Shown here: piece after piece, positions 19,117 to 27,904 of the stretch
Numbering within the stretch: the first letter of the stretch is position 1
Layout: each line of letters starts with the position of its first letter
Source of the DNA: an uncultured Clostridia bacterium
Lineage (GTDB): Bacteria; Bacillota; Clostridia; TANB77; CAG-508
DNA: 38,609 nt
Reading direction: 5' to 3'
Assembly (NCBI GenBank): GCA_944386325.1
Contig: CALXAP010000001.1
Span: 1 to 38,609 of the forward strand
The notes under the pieces: model-generated
What the model was told of the DNA's origin: nothing
Seen by the model: only the letters and a program-made list of their open reading frames with translations
Databases searched by the model: none
Made by a program: the position numbers and the translations under genes

Positions 19117-19908
19117 TTATTTTTTTACTTTTGCTAAAAGCTTAGAAATAAATATTCCCATAAATAAAATAATAATAGAAATCACACCATTTATATCAAA
19201 AGAAAATCCAGGATATATTACAGGTAATGAACCTATCACAAAACCTAAAATGCAAAAATACATACATTTATTAAATTTTAAAAATAAAATTTGTATAATT
19301 TTTAATACTATTATTCCTCCAATAAAAACTCCTATTCCCATAGGAATTAATATAGATAAATCGAAACTAGCTATAGCATTAAGATATATGTCATACATAC
19401 CTTGTAGCATTAAAATAACAGTACTGCTAATACCAGGTATGACCAATCCTGCAGACATGTATAATCCAGATAAAATTAAGTCGAAATTATTAATATTATT
19501 ATTTTGTATGTATTGAGCCGAATTCATTTCTAAAGCAACTAAATATATACTTAATGAAAAAGTTAATAATATACATAGTAAATAACTAAATTTAAATTTA
19601 GTTATATTAAATTCCTTAATTAATTGAGGAATACTTCCAATAATTAATCCAATAATTAAATAAGAAGTTTGCATTGGAAATGTATCAAAAAAGTACTTTA
19701 AAATATTTCCGAATATAACCATTCCAATAATTGCACCAAGAGATATTGGCAATAAAAATATAAAATTCTTCTTAAAATCGGAAAAGAAATTAATAATAGC
19801 ATTTACTAATTTTTCATATATACCAAAAATTACACAGAAAACTCCACTACTAATACCTGGTAAAATGGCTCCTGCACCAATTAATATACCTATTAAAAAA
19901 TTATACAT
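19117..19908 (-). CDS. DUF368 membrane protein, PopT-like undecaprenyl phosphate translocase
   Basis: The 263-residue, strongly hydrophobic protein has about eight membrane segments and the two DUF368 signatures ILIGAGAILPGISSG at the start and SAGLVIPGISSTVILM in the second half, indicating an internal duplication. DUF368 proteins (PopT) were shown in other bacteria to recycle the lipid carrier undecaprenyl phosphate across the membrane, which supports wall synthesis. It is monocistronic, with its end facing the metG terminator. Confidence 0.85.
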   Translation of the reverse strand: MYNFLIGILIGAGAILPGISSGVFCVIFGIYEKLVNAIINFFSDFKKNFIFLLPISLGAIIGMVIFGNILKYFFDTFPMQTSYLIIGLIIGSIPQLIKEFNITKFKFSYLLCILLTFSLSIYLVALEMNSAQYIQNNNINNFDLILSGLYMSAGLVIPGISSTVILMLQGMYDIYLNAIASFDLSILIPMGIGVFIGGIIVLKIIQILFLKFNKCMYFCILGFVIGSLPVIYPGFSFDINGVISIIILFMGIFISKLLAKVKK

Positions 19909-19939
19909 ACAAAAATCTCCATATTAATAATACATAATA

Positions 19940-20101
19940 GTTACAATTCACGGCTATAAGATTTTGATATTATTATATCAAAATCTATAAAATATAATAT
20001 GAAAAATAAATAGAACAGCTGTAGGGGCGAACAGTGTTCGCCCGCGCTACAAAGTTATTTCTCAAAAAATTGAATATATAATTTTAGCTGTGAATAATAA
20101 C
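19940..20101. mobile_element. MITE-like element with terminal inverted repeats and central palindrome
   Basis: The 162-bp element is bounded by GTTACAATTCACGGCTATA (19940-19958) and TAGCTGTGAATAATAAC (20085-20101), which are imperfect inverted repeats. The centre (20020-20045) contains the near-palindrome GGGCGAACAGTGTTCGCCC core. It encodes no protein, as expected of a non-autonomous element. Its copies at 33382-33504 and fragments at 67-117, 13319-13444 and 19069-19113 define the family. Confidence 0.7.
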
Positions 20102-20185
20102 ATATAATTATAATACTCAAAAAAATTTTAAATATGAGAATTGAATAAAAATAAATAATAAATTATAATAAGAAAGGGCGATATT

Positions 20186-20725
20186 TTGAAAGTATTTATA
20201 GGAGGCTCTGTAAGAGAGCAAATAGATAATAAATATAAAGAAGAAGCAAAAAAATTGGCAGATATTATTGTTAAAGCTAATTGTGATGTTATTTGTTGTG
20301 CAAGTAAGTGGGGAGAGGTAGGAATTGTATATAATGAATTAATTCAAAAATATCCAGAAAGAGTACATACTGCTGTTCCAAAAGCTCATTTAAAATATAA
20401 AGACACAGAAATAACTAAAAAAACTGTTATTACAAATACAATAAACGAAAGAACAGATTATGTTTTAAAAAACTCTGATATATGTATTTTCTTGCCAGGT
20501 GGTATTGGAAGCATATATGAAATAATGAGTTCAATAGAAACAAAAAGAGCAAATGAGCATAATTCTAAATTAATAATTGTTAATTTATTTGGTTATTATG
20601 ATGATTTAATAAAAATGTTGGATAAAGTTTTTGAGGAAGATTTTGCTGATAAAAAAGATAGAGAAAATTATGTAATTGTAGATAATATAGAAGATATAAA
20701 AAAATACATAAAGAAAGAGGAGTAG
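20186..20725 (+). CDS. LOG-family (lysine decarboxylase-like) nucleotide hydrolase homologue
   Basis: The 179-residue protein begins at TTG 20186 after AAAGGG (20173-20178). It has a Rossmann-like start (MKVFIGGSVRE) and the LOG signature PGGIGSIYEIMS near residue 106, where LOG proteins have PGGxGTxxE. Characterised members are cytokinin riboside monophosphate phosphoribohydrolases that release the base from nucleotides; the substrate in bacteria of this type is not known. S in place of T in the motif is a mild deviation. It stands alone, convergent with the next gene. Confidence 0.7.
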   Translation: MKVFIGGSVREQIDNKYKEEAKKLADIIVKANCDVICCASKWGEVGIVYNELIQKYPERVHTAVPKAHLKYKDTEITKKTVITNTINERTDYVLKNSDICIFLPGGIGSIYEIMSSIETKRANEHNSKLIIVNLFGYYDDLIKMLDKVFEEDFADKKDRENYVIVDNIEDIKKYIKKEE

Positions 20726-20743
20726 TGGAATTTCACTACTCCT
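20718..20743. terminator. Hairpin between convergent genes
   Basis: AGGAGTAGTG (20718-20727) pairs with CACTACTCCT (20734-20743). The stop of the LOG gene lies inside it, and the stop of the minus-strand gene is 7 nt away. The T-rich tail is on the minus strand, so it serves mainly the gene at 20751. Confidence 0.7.
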
Positions 20744-20750
20744 TAAAACA

Positions 20751-21113
20751 TTATTTAAAAGATGCCCAAAGTGTATTTCTCTTTATGGCTGCTTGATAAT
20801 TGCTGTTACGCAATTCAAGAGTTTTCTTAATGGAATCAACAAGTGATTCTGTCGAAATATACTTTTTATCCTTCAGTAACTGATGGATAATTTCTTTAAC
20901 TGTTTCTACTTTGTGATTAATAGAATAATCACTAAATAGAGAATAAATTGAGTTGTAGTCGTTAAAATCGACAATCAGATTTTTGTCTGTTTCAACTTCT
21001 TTTTTTGACAAGTTAACTTCACAGCTTTCTAAAGTAATAGGATCAATTTCAATAAAAGAATCTCCTTTGCCTACTAATCTGAAATTATTGATTTTAACAA
21101 AAACATTTTTCAT
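20751..21113 (-). CDS. Hypothetical protein, 120 residues
   Basis: I do not recognise this protein. The start is supported by AAGGAG on the minus strand at about 21124-21129. It has no membrane segment or cysteine motif. The first half looks beta-rich (VKINNFRLVGKGDSFIEIDP), and the second half is helical (ETVKEIIHQLLKDKKYISTE) with a basic end. Its codons are visibly less AT-biased than those of its neighbours (GTCGAA, TCGTT and similar words), which may mean recent acquisition. It is single, between the LOG gene and sigK. Confidence 0.6.
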   Translation of the reverse strand: MKNVFVKINNFRLVGKGDSFIEIDPITLESCEVNLSKKEVETDKNLIVDFNDYNSIYSLFSDYSINHKVETVKEIIHQLLKDKKYISTESLVDSIKKTLELRNSNYQAAIKRNTLWASFK

Positions 21114-21297
21114 TTTTTATGCGCTCCTTAAATTTAATATTGTTGTTAAGATTTTAAAGTGAGACTAATTAAAACAATGGAAACACATCCTTTAAATAGT
21201 ATTTACTTAAAAATTAAGTACTTAATAAGTATACAACAAAAATAATATTATGTAAAGTGTATTTTAAAAAAATTAAAAAATTTTTTTAAGGTCAGGC

Positions 21298-21325
21298 ACA
21301 GTAAATAGAAATGCCACATATATTA
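21298..21325 (+). promoter_or_regulatory. Candidate SigK/SigE-type promoter of sigK
   Basis: CATATATTA at 21317-21325 fits the SigK -10 consensus CATANNNTA, with an AC at 21298-21299 17 bp upstream as the minimal -35. GTCAGGCACA upstream could alternatively serve SigE. Either would suit a mother-cell sigma factor gene; the call rests on consensus matching only. Confidence 0.45.
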
Positions 21326-21357
21326 GATTAAAGTTAAATTTGGAGGTACATCTATTT

Positions 21358-22057
21358 ATGATAGCTCTTTCAATATCAGGTATATTGGCATTTTTAAATT
21401 CAGCAATATTTTTAGTGGGATATATAACTAATAATACATTATTTCCAGAACCATTGTCACAAGAAGAAGAGAAAATGTATTTAGAAAAATACAAAAATGG
21501 AGATGAAGAAGCAAGAAATATATTAATAGAGAGGAATTTAAGATTAGTTGCACATGTATGTAAAAAGTATAGTAATTCAAATGTAAATATAGATGATTTA
21601 ATTTCAATTGGAACAATTGGTTTGATAAAGGGTATAAATAGTTATAGAGTAGACAAGGGTGTAAAACTTGCTACATATGTATCTAAATGTATAGATAATG
21701 AAATATTAATGCACTTACGAACAACTAAAAAGATAGGAGCAGAAGTATATTTAAATGAACCTATAGGAAAAGATAAAGATGATAATGAAGTAGCTTTGAT
21801 AGATATATTAGAAAATGATGAGAAGAATATCGAAGATGAAATAGATTTAAAAATGAAAATATCAAAATTATATGAAAAAATGACACAAGTATTAAAAGAT
21901 AGAGAAAAGATAATTTTAGAAATGAGGTATGGACTTTATGGAAAAAAACCAAAAACCCAAAATCAAATTGCACAATTATTGCGGAATAAGTCGTAGTTAT
22001 GTATCAAGAATAGAAACAAAAGCAATTAAAAAATTATCAAAAGAATTTATACAATAA
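21358..22057 (+). CDS. sigK: Sporulation sigma factor SigK, requiring a +1 frameshift at CGG
   Basis: ATG 21358 follows GGAGGT at 21342-21347. The frame stops at 21996 inside the last helix-turn-helix, but skipping C21982 continues to 22057 and gives 232 residues ending GISRSYVSRIETKAI... The N-terminal 20 residues resemble the SigK pro-sequence (hydrophobic, before EPLSQEEEKMYLEKY). Region 2 has NLRLVAHVCKKY and DLISIGTIGLIKGI, and region 4 has DREKIILEMRYGL. SigK drives late mother-cell genes after cleavage by SpoIVFB. There is no skin-type intervening element. The zero-frame product would lack the DNA-recognition helix. Pseudogenisation is unlikely because everything else is intact. Confidence 0.9.
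21982..21984 (+). other. In-frame CGG at the sigK +1 frameshift site
   Basis: Zero-frame codons are CAA TTA TTG CGG AAT AAG TCG TAG. Omitting C21982 gives TTG GGA ATA AGT CGT AGT TAT, the universally conserved L-G-I-S-R-S-Y of sigma region 4.2. The preceding UUG cannot re-pair well one base downstream (UGC), so slippage in the P site is an unlikely cause here. Confidence 0.85.
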
Positions 22058-22769
22058 AAGGATTTTGATTTTATAATAATTGATTGAATATATATCAAAT
22101 TAAAAATATCAAATCAAATGTAGAGGCGAACAGTGTTTGCTCATTCGAAGAAATAGCTTAAAATAAAAATTCGCATCAAAAATAAACCGTGCAAGAAGGA
22201 TATATATAATGATTTATTGTCAAAATGATAGCTGGGGTCTTCCTAAATGCCTTTGACTTCTAAATAATTATATATATCCTTCTTGCACTTCTCTATTTAT
22301 TAAAATAATATGTAATAAATTTGTAAATAATATAAGAAATTCAAAGTTTATTCAATATTAATATATTTATTTTCTACTTACTAAAAATAAAAAAATGATT
22401 ATTTACAAAATAAGAGTAAAAAGATATAATAAAAATAATTTGTTAAGATAAAAATTTAAGCAAAAATATGGAAAGTACTAGAATAAAATAAAAAGTATAC
22501 ACAAATTTTTTGATATGATATGGCAATTTCAAACAAGTATAGCACCATTGATGATTGGTGGAATTGCTATATTAAAGAGGTAATTAATAGTTAAGAATTG
22601 ATAAATACTGCTATATATAAATATTATTTGTAGTATATTTAAGATTTATTTCTTAAAATATATTTATAAATCTCGTGTTCAGTAAGCATATCTTTTTTCA
22701 TAAGGTACAGAAAGTAATGGTAGTGACATAGATATAGTAATAATTTCAAGTTATTTATAGAGGGGAAAA
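22058..22769. repeat. Intergenic region with copy 1 of the 350-bp direct repeat
   Basis: No convincing gene is present. 22119-22464 is copy 1 of a repeat also found at 23343-23694. It begins with a variant palindrome (22119-22144), contains a 100-nt hairpin (22189-22288) and ends with a promoter (TTTACA 22402-22407, 17 bp, TATAAT 22425-22430). The remaining 300 nt to the next start holds only AT-rich sequence and a doubtful 22-codon ORF at 22515. Confidence 0.8.
22189..22288 (+). ncRNA. Long hairpin in repeat copy 1
   Basis: GTGCAAGAAGGATATATATA starts a 5' arm of about 28 nt that pairs with a 3' arm ending at 22288 (ATATATATCCTTCTTGCAC). An inner pair GTCAAA/TTTGAC extends the stem, and the loop contains GCTGGGGTCTTCC. 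The loop is identical in copy 2. Whether it is a transcribed RNA or a DNA cruciform of a mobile repeat is unknown. Confidence 0.5.
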
Positions 22770-23318
22770 ATGAAAACAAAAAGAATTATAAAAAATATAT
22801 TGATATCAATATTTATCGGTATAGTACTAGGGAGTATAACTGAACTTGCATTAATATTTAATGTAAGTTGGTTAATAAAAATAACTCAATCTTTTACATT
22901 TTGGGGAATAGTAATGTTAATATGTGCGTGTATGTCAAAAAATTATGTATTATCCATTATAAATCCAACGTTAGTTATAACTCTTATGAATAGTACTTAT
23001 TATATAATTAGATTTGTGAAGTCTGGGTATACTAATTTAGGTGATTGGGAATTATATACTTTAACAGGAATAGCAGGTTCAATGTATATTGGAACTATAA
23101 TTTTTATTATAAAAGAGATTTTTCATAAACAAAAAAATACTTTTCATAACTATAACTTTATTTTTATGACAATTATGGGAATAATATTTACAATATATGG
23201 GTTATATAATATTTCTATAAGATATAATTTATTTTATAATATAGATATAGGAATAATTGTTGGATTTGTGATTAGTGTAATAATAGAAATGAAAAAACGT
23301 AAAAGTAGTAAAAAATAG
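22770..23318 (+). CDS. Polytopic membrane protein, unknown function
   Basis: The 182-residue protein starts at ATG 22770 after GAGGGG. It has a basic N-terminus (MKTKRIIKN) and about six hydrophobic segments separated by short loops, and ends KKRKSSKK. I do not recognise the family. It is flanked on both sides by the 350-bp direct repeats, so it could be a cassette moved or duplicated with them, and its likely promoter is the one inside repeat copy 1. Confidence 0.65.
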   Translation: MKTKRIIKNILISIFIGIVLGSITELALIFNVSWLIKITQSFTFWGIVMLICACMSKNYVLSIINPTLVITLMNSTYYIIRFVKSGYTNLGDWELYTLTGIAGSMYIGTIIFIIKEIFHKQKNTFHNYNFIFMTIMGIIFTIYGLYNISIRYNLFYNIDIGIIVGFVISVIIEMKKRKSSKK

Positions 23319-23342
23319 AGGTAAATATATAAAAAGAGCACC

Positions 23343-23694
23343 TGTAGGGGCGAACAGTGTTCGCCCGCTAATTAGAAGAAACGGCTTTAAATAAAAATTC
23401 GCATCAAAAATAAACCGTGCAAGAAGGATATATATAATGATTTATTGTCAAAATGATAGCTGGGGTCTTCCTAAATGCCTTTGACTTCTAAATCATTATA
23501 TATATCCTTTTTGCACTTCTCTATTTATTAAAATAATATGCAAAAAATTTGTAAATAATATAAGAAATTCAAAGTTTATTCAATATTAATATATTTATTT
23601 TCTACTTACTAAAAATTAAAAAATTGAGTATTTACAAAATAAGAGTAAAAAGATATAATAAAAATAATTTGTTAAGATAAAAATTTAAGCAAAG
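23343..23694. repeat. Copy 2 of the 350-bp direct repeat
   Basis: This copy is nearly identical to 22119-22464: the palindrome (23343-23368, in its full form), the 100-nt hairpin (23417-23516), then a shared AT-rich tail with promoter TTTACA 23631-23636, 17-bp spacer and TATAAT 23654-23659. In the hairpin the 3' arm differs from copy 1 at two places. One change restores pairing (TAAATCATT) and one gives a G-U pair, consistent with selection on the stem. It supplies the promoter for the phase-variable gene at 23721. Confidence 0.85.
23631..23659 (+). promoter_or_regulatory. Promoter carried by repeat copy 2
   Basis: TTTACA and TATAAT with a 17-bp spacer lie about 60 nt before ATG 23721. The same arrangement occurs in copy 1 (22402-22430), so the repeat is a portable promoter. 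Confidence 0.7.
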
Positions 23695-23720
23695 AAAAAA
23701 ACAAAAGAGGGGGAAAAGCG

Positions 23721-25025
<1,305 letters not shown>

Positions 25026-25080
25026 TGTTGTACTCTAGTAGAGATAACTAAGACAAGTAAATATGAATAAAAAATAGAGT

Positions 25081-25106
25081 TGTAGTGGCGAACAGTGTTT
25101 CCCCGT
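25081..25106. repeat. Degenerate palindromic repeat
   Basis: TGTAGTGGCGAACAGTGTTT and six more bases form a mutated copy of the GGGCGAACAGTGTTCGCCC family, between the FGE-like and DUF3990 genes. It is followed by CCATAGAAATTGCTTAAA, which is also found after the copy at 27779. Confidence 0.75.
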
Positions 25107-25152
25107 CTCCATAGAAATTGCTTAAAAATAAAATAAAGGAGGAATAATAAAT

Positions 25153-25617
25153 ATGTCAAAACAAATTATATATCATGGAAGTTACTGTAAAATAGAAGTG
25201 CCAGAAATAAAAAAAGGAAAATATACAAAAGATTTTGGTGTAGGATTTTATTGTACAATATTGAATGAACAAGCAAAAAAATGGGCACAAAAATATAATA
25301 GTCCAATAATTAATATATATGAGTATGACGAAAATCCAAAATTAAAAATAAAAGAATTTACATTAATGACAGAGGAGTGGTTAGATTTTATTGTTAATTG
25401 TAGAAATGGAAAAATTCATAATTATGATATTGTGATAGGTGCTATGGCAGATGATCAAGTATATAACTATATAACCGACTTAATATCTGGTCAGATTACA
25501 AGAGAAGCATTTTGGGAATTAGCAAAGTTTAAACATCCAACACATCAAATAGCTTTTTGTACAGAAGAAGCATTAAAAACTATAAAGTTTATAAATGCTG
25601 TAAGCTTGGAGGAATAA
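25153..25617 (+). CDS. DUF3990 protein, putative ADP-ribosyltransferase-type toxin
   Basis: The 154-residue protein starts IIYHGSYCKIEVPEIKKG and has KDFGVGFYCT with QAKKWA, the conserved pattern of DUF3990. The H-G-S and G-x-G-F-Y-x-T motifs resemble ADP-ribosyltransferase folds, but enzymatic activity and a toxin role are inference from fold likeness and genetic pairing. AAAGGAGG (about 25135-25142) precedes ATG 25153. The next gene starts 4 nt after its stop, and the pair is found together in many Firmicutes. Confidence 0.65.
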   Translation: MSKQIIYHGSYCKIEVPEIKKGKYTKDFGVGFYCTILNEQAKKWAQKYNSPIINIYEYDENPKLKIKEFTLMTEEWLDFIVNCRNGKIHNYDIVIGAMADDQVYNYITDLISGQITREAFWELAKFKHPTHQIAFCTEEALKTIKFINAVSLEE

Positions 25618-25621
25618 TAAT

Positions 25622-26071
25622 ATGATTGGAGAACCACAAAAAGAAAATGATTTATTTTATACATGTAGTTTAATTGAATATATTGCAAGGAAAACAAAAA
25701 ATACTAAAAAGGTAATAATTGAAAAATTAGGAAAAGAAAAAATTAAAAAAATATATGAACTTGCAGAAGTTTATCATTGTGAAAATATAGAAAAAGTTTC
25801 TGATGAATTTATAGAGAGTGCGAATATAAAAATAGGTACATATGATATTATCAGCAGATGTAAATATGATGTACCTACATATTGGGATATAGGGAAAGTA
25901 TATAAAAGATTAATAATTATGGTAGATAAAGATGAAAATAAATATATAGATAATTTAATTGAGGTATTATCATCATGGATTATAGAAAAAATAGATAATT
26001 ACAATAGTAGTATGTATTATGAAAATCCAAGTTATATATATGAGTGTTATATTGAGGGAAAAGTATTATAA
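25622..26071 (+). CDS. Partner of DUF3990 protein (DUF3791-like N-terminus)
   Basis: The 149-residue protein has an N-terminal part (YTCSLIEYIARKTKNTKK, IIEKLGKEKIKKIYELAEVY) like the DUF3791 partners of DUF3990, then a second half (YWDIGKVYKRLIIMV and YENPSYIYECYIEG). It is tightly coupled to the DUF3990 gene (4 nt gap; TTGGAGGAATAAT gives a good ribosome binding site). If the pair is a toxin-antitoxin module, this is the likely antitoxin or regulator; that is inference. Confidence 0.55.
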   Translation: MIGEPQKENDLFYTCSLIEYIARKTKNTKKVIIEKLGKEKIKKIYELAEVYHCENIEKVSDEFIESANIKIGTYDIISRCKYDVPTYWDIGKVYKRLIIMVDKDENKYIDNLIEVLSSWIIEKIDNYNSSMYYENPSYIYECYIEGKVL

Positions 26072-26098
26072 ACTAAAAAATGAATCTTTAAGAAAATT

Positions 26099-26148
26099 AT
26101 TCATCATTCATCATTCACTATTCATTATTCATCGCAACCGAAGGTTGC
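26099..26148. repeat. Heptamer tandem repeat plus GCAACC hairpin, copy 1
   Basis: Five tandem 7-mers of the form ATTCAYY (26099-26133: ATTCATC, ATTCATC, ATTCACT, ATTCATT, ATTCATC) are directly followed by the hairpin GCAACCGAAGGTTGC (26134-26148). The same unit recurs at 27831-27887. Confidence 0.9.
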
Positions 26149-26278
26149 ACTCATAACCCAAATAGTGCTACTAATATTAGCATGAATTTGCATTGCTAAA
26201 ATAAATGATTGGTAACTGTTATAAAAATTAACAATGTGGGATATAATTTGTATAAATTATAAAAAGGAGAGTGGAAAA

Positions 26279-27289
26279 ATGTATAAAAATACAAAGGAAA
26301 AGGGAATAACATTAGTAGTACTAGTAATCACAATAATACTATTATTAATACTAGCAGGGCTAACAATAAGCTACATAACAGGAGGGGGCTTAATAGACAA
26401 AACACAGGTTGCAATGAACGAATATGAAAATGCAGATAAAAAACAGCAAGATATAATAGATGAAATAAACGAAAAAAATAAAGAAGAAATAGATCTAGAA
26501 CCAGTATATAGTGAAGAAGGAGCAGAAGACAACATAGCACCAGCAGAATTATTTGAATATGAAATAATAAATGATGGGGCAGTTGCAAGTTCATATATGC
26601 AAAACTTGCCAACAAAAACAGCAAGAATATTAGGAATAAAACCAGAATATTGTAATTCATCTGGCTATAATTTTATAAAAGATGAGACAGATTATTATTT
26701 AGAAGATACAAATTATGAAATTATTTATAATGGTGAAAAAATACAAGATATATTGGTTATACCATATAAAGTAGAAATAGATGGTGAAATGTATACAATT
26801 ACAGAGGCGGATTTATCTATTATATCAAGAAGTGATAAATATGAAGCTGCTTATGGTGCATCTTATCCTAAAGTAATGAAAATAGTATATCCAAATACAA
26901 TAAAAAAAATGAATATAAGAAATTTAGAAGATGGAGTAGATTCTCCAAGTCAACCAATGGATATAATATTATCTAAAAATCTAAGCAATATACCAGATTA
27001 TGCATTTTATGCTTGTTGCCTTAGAAATATAGAAATACCAGATACAGTAACAACTATAGGTAAAGGAGCATTTGATAATTGGTATGAAAGATATCAAATA
27101 AAAGAAATTATAATACCAAAGAGTGTAAAATATATAGGAAATTCTAGTTTTAATAATTGGAATGAAGATCAAACAATATATTTTGAGTGCTCTGAAGAAG
27201 AATCAAAAAATTGGGCTCAAAATTGGAAGGGTAGTTGGTGTGAAGCAAATATTGTTTGGAACTATAATTCAGATGAAACTACAGAATAA
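26279..27289 (+). CDS. Prepilin-like BspA-type leucine-rich-repeat surface protein
   Basis: The 336-residue protein starts at ATG 26279 (AAGGAG at 26264-26269). The N-terminus KEKGITLVVLVITIILLLIL is a prepilin-like leader, cleavable after KEKG, with a helix like that of the gene at 23721; the following GGGLIDKTQVAMNEYENA also matches that gene. The C-terminal third has BspA-like LRR units (LSNIPDYAFYACCLRNIEIP, VTTIGKGAFDNW, VKYIGNSSFNNW). It is likely exported through a type IV pilus/competence-like system and shown on the surface. The middle (90-200) is unassigned. Confidence 0.75.
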   Translation: MYKNTKEKGITLVVLVITIILLLILAGLTISYITGGGLIDKTQVAMNEYENADKKQQDIIDEINEKNKEEIDLEPVYSEEGAEDNIAPAELFEYEIINDGAVASSYMQNLPTKTARILGIKPEYCNSSGYNFIKDETDYYLEDTNYEIIYNGEKIQDILVIPYKVEIDGEMYTITEADLSIISRSDKYEAAYGASYPKVMKIVYPNTIKKMNIRNLEDGVDSPSQPMDIILSKNLSNIPDYAFYACCLRNIEIPDTVTTIGKGAFDNWYERYQIKEIIIPKSVKYIGNSSFNNWNEDQTIYFECSEEESKNWAQNWKGSWCEANIVWNYNSDETTE

Positions 27290-27379
27290 TTATTATATAA
27301 ATAATATAAAATTAACAATAATAAATAAGGAAATAGATTAAAAAATGATATTTATAGTATATTTGAATATAATTTAAAG

Positions 27380-27420
27380 AAATGATAAACCCAGAAAAAC
27401 TTCTGAGTTTTATCATTTTT
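27380..27420 (+). terminator. Terminator after LRR gene
   Basis: AAATGATAAA (27380-27389) and CAGAA pair with TTCTG and TTTATCATTT, ending in a T run. The stem has a small internal mismatch. Confidence 0.8.
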
Positions 27421-27904
27421 TACATAATATAATTTGCAGATGACACTAATACTAAAATTGAAAACACTATAAATCTTTCTATTAATTTTTAGATAAAATT
27501 TACAAAAAATCAACTATTGAGAAATTTGAATAATTTCGTAACAGTATAATAATAAAAACTAAAAGAAATAAAAAATGTAGGTTTCTATTTTCGAAAAATA
27601 AAAATGTAAAAAAAGTTGACAATTTCCACTTTCTTTACATAGTACAAAATCTATAAAAGTTATCTTAAAAAATGTAGAAATATAAAAAAATCATTTTAAA
27701 AAGTGTAATAAAACACATAAAAGTTATTTGAAAAAATGTAAAAAATATATAAATTGTAGAAAAAATTAAAATAACAGTCGTAGGGGCGAACACTGTTCGC
27801 CCGACTCCATAGGATTTGCTTAAAAAAATCATTCACCATTCACTATTCATCATTCATCATTCATCATTCATCGCAACCTCTGGTTGCAGTCACACCTCTA
27901 AATC
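27421..27904. repeat. Intergenic region with palindrome and heptamer repeats
   Basis: No gene is seen. 27540-27775 is extremely AT-rich with loosely repeated words (AAAAGTTATC/TTTGAAAAAATGTA, about 70 nt apart). 27779-27804 is a copy of the GGGCGAACACTGTTCGCCC palindrome, and 27831-27887 is a heptamer array of six units (ATTCACC, ATTCACT, then four ATTCATC) with hairpin GCAACCTCTGGTTGC. Confidence 0.8.

Noticed and set aside
22515..22583. 22-codon ORF MIWQFQTSIAPLMIGGIAIL...
   Set aside because: No ribosome binding site and no similarity I could recognise; too short to support.
26099..26148. CRISPR array
   Set aside because: The repeats are 7-mers without spacers and there are no cas genes.
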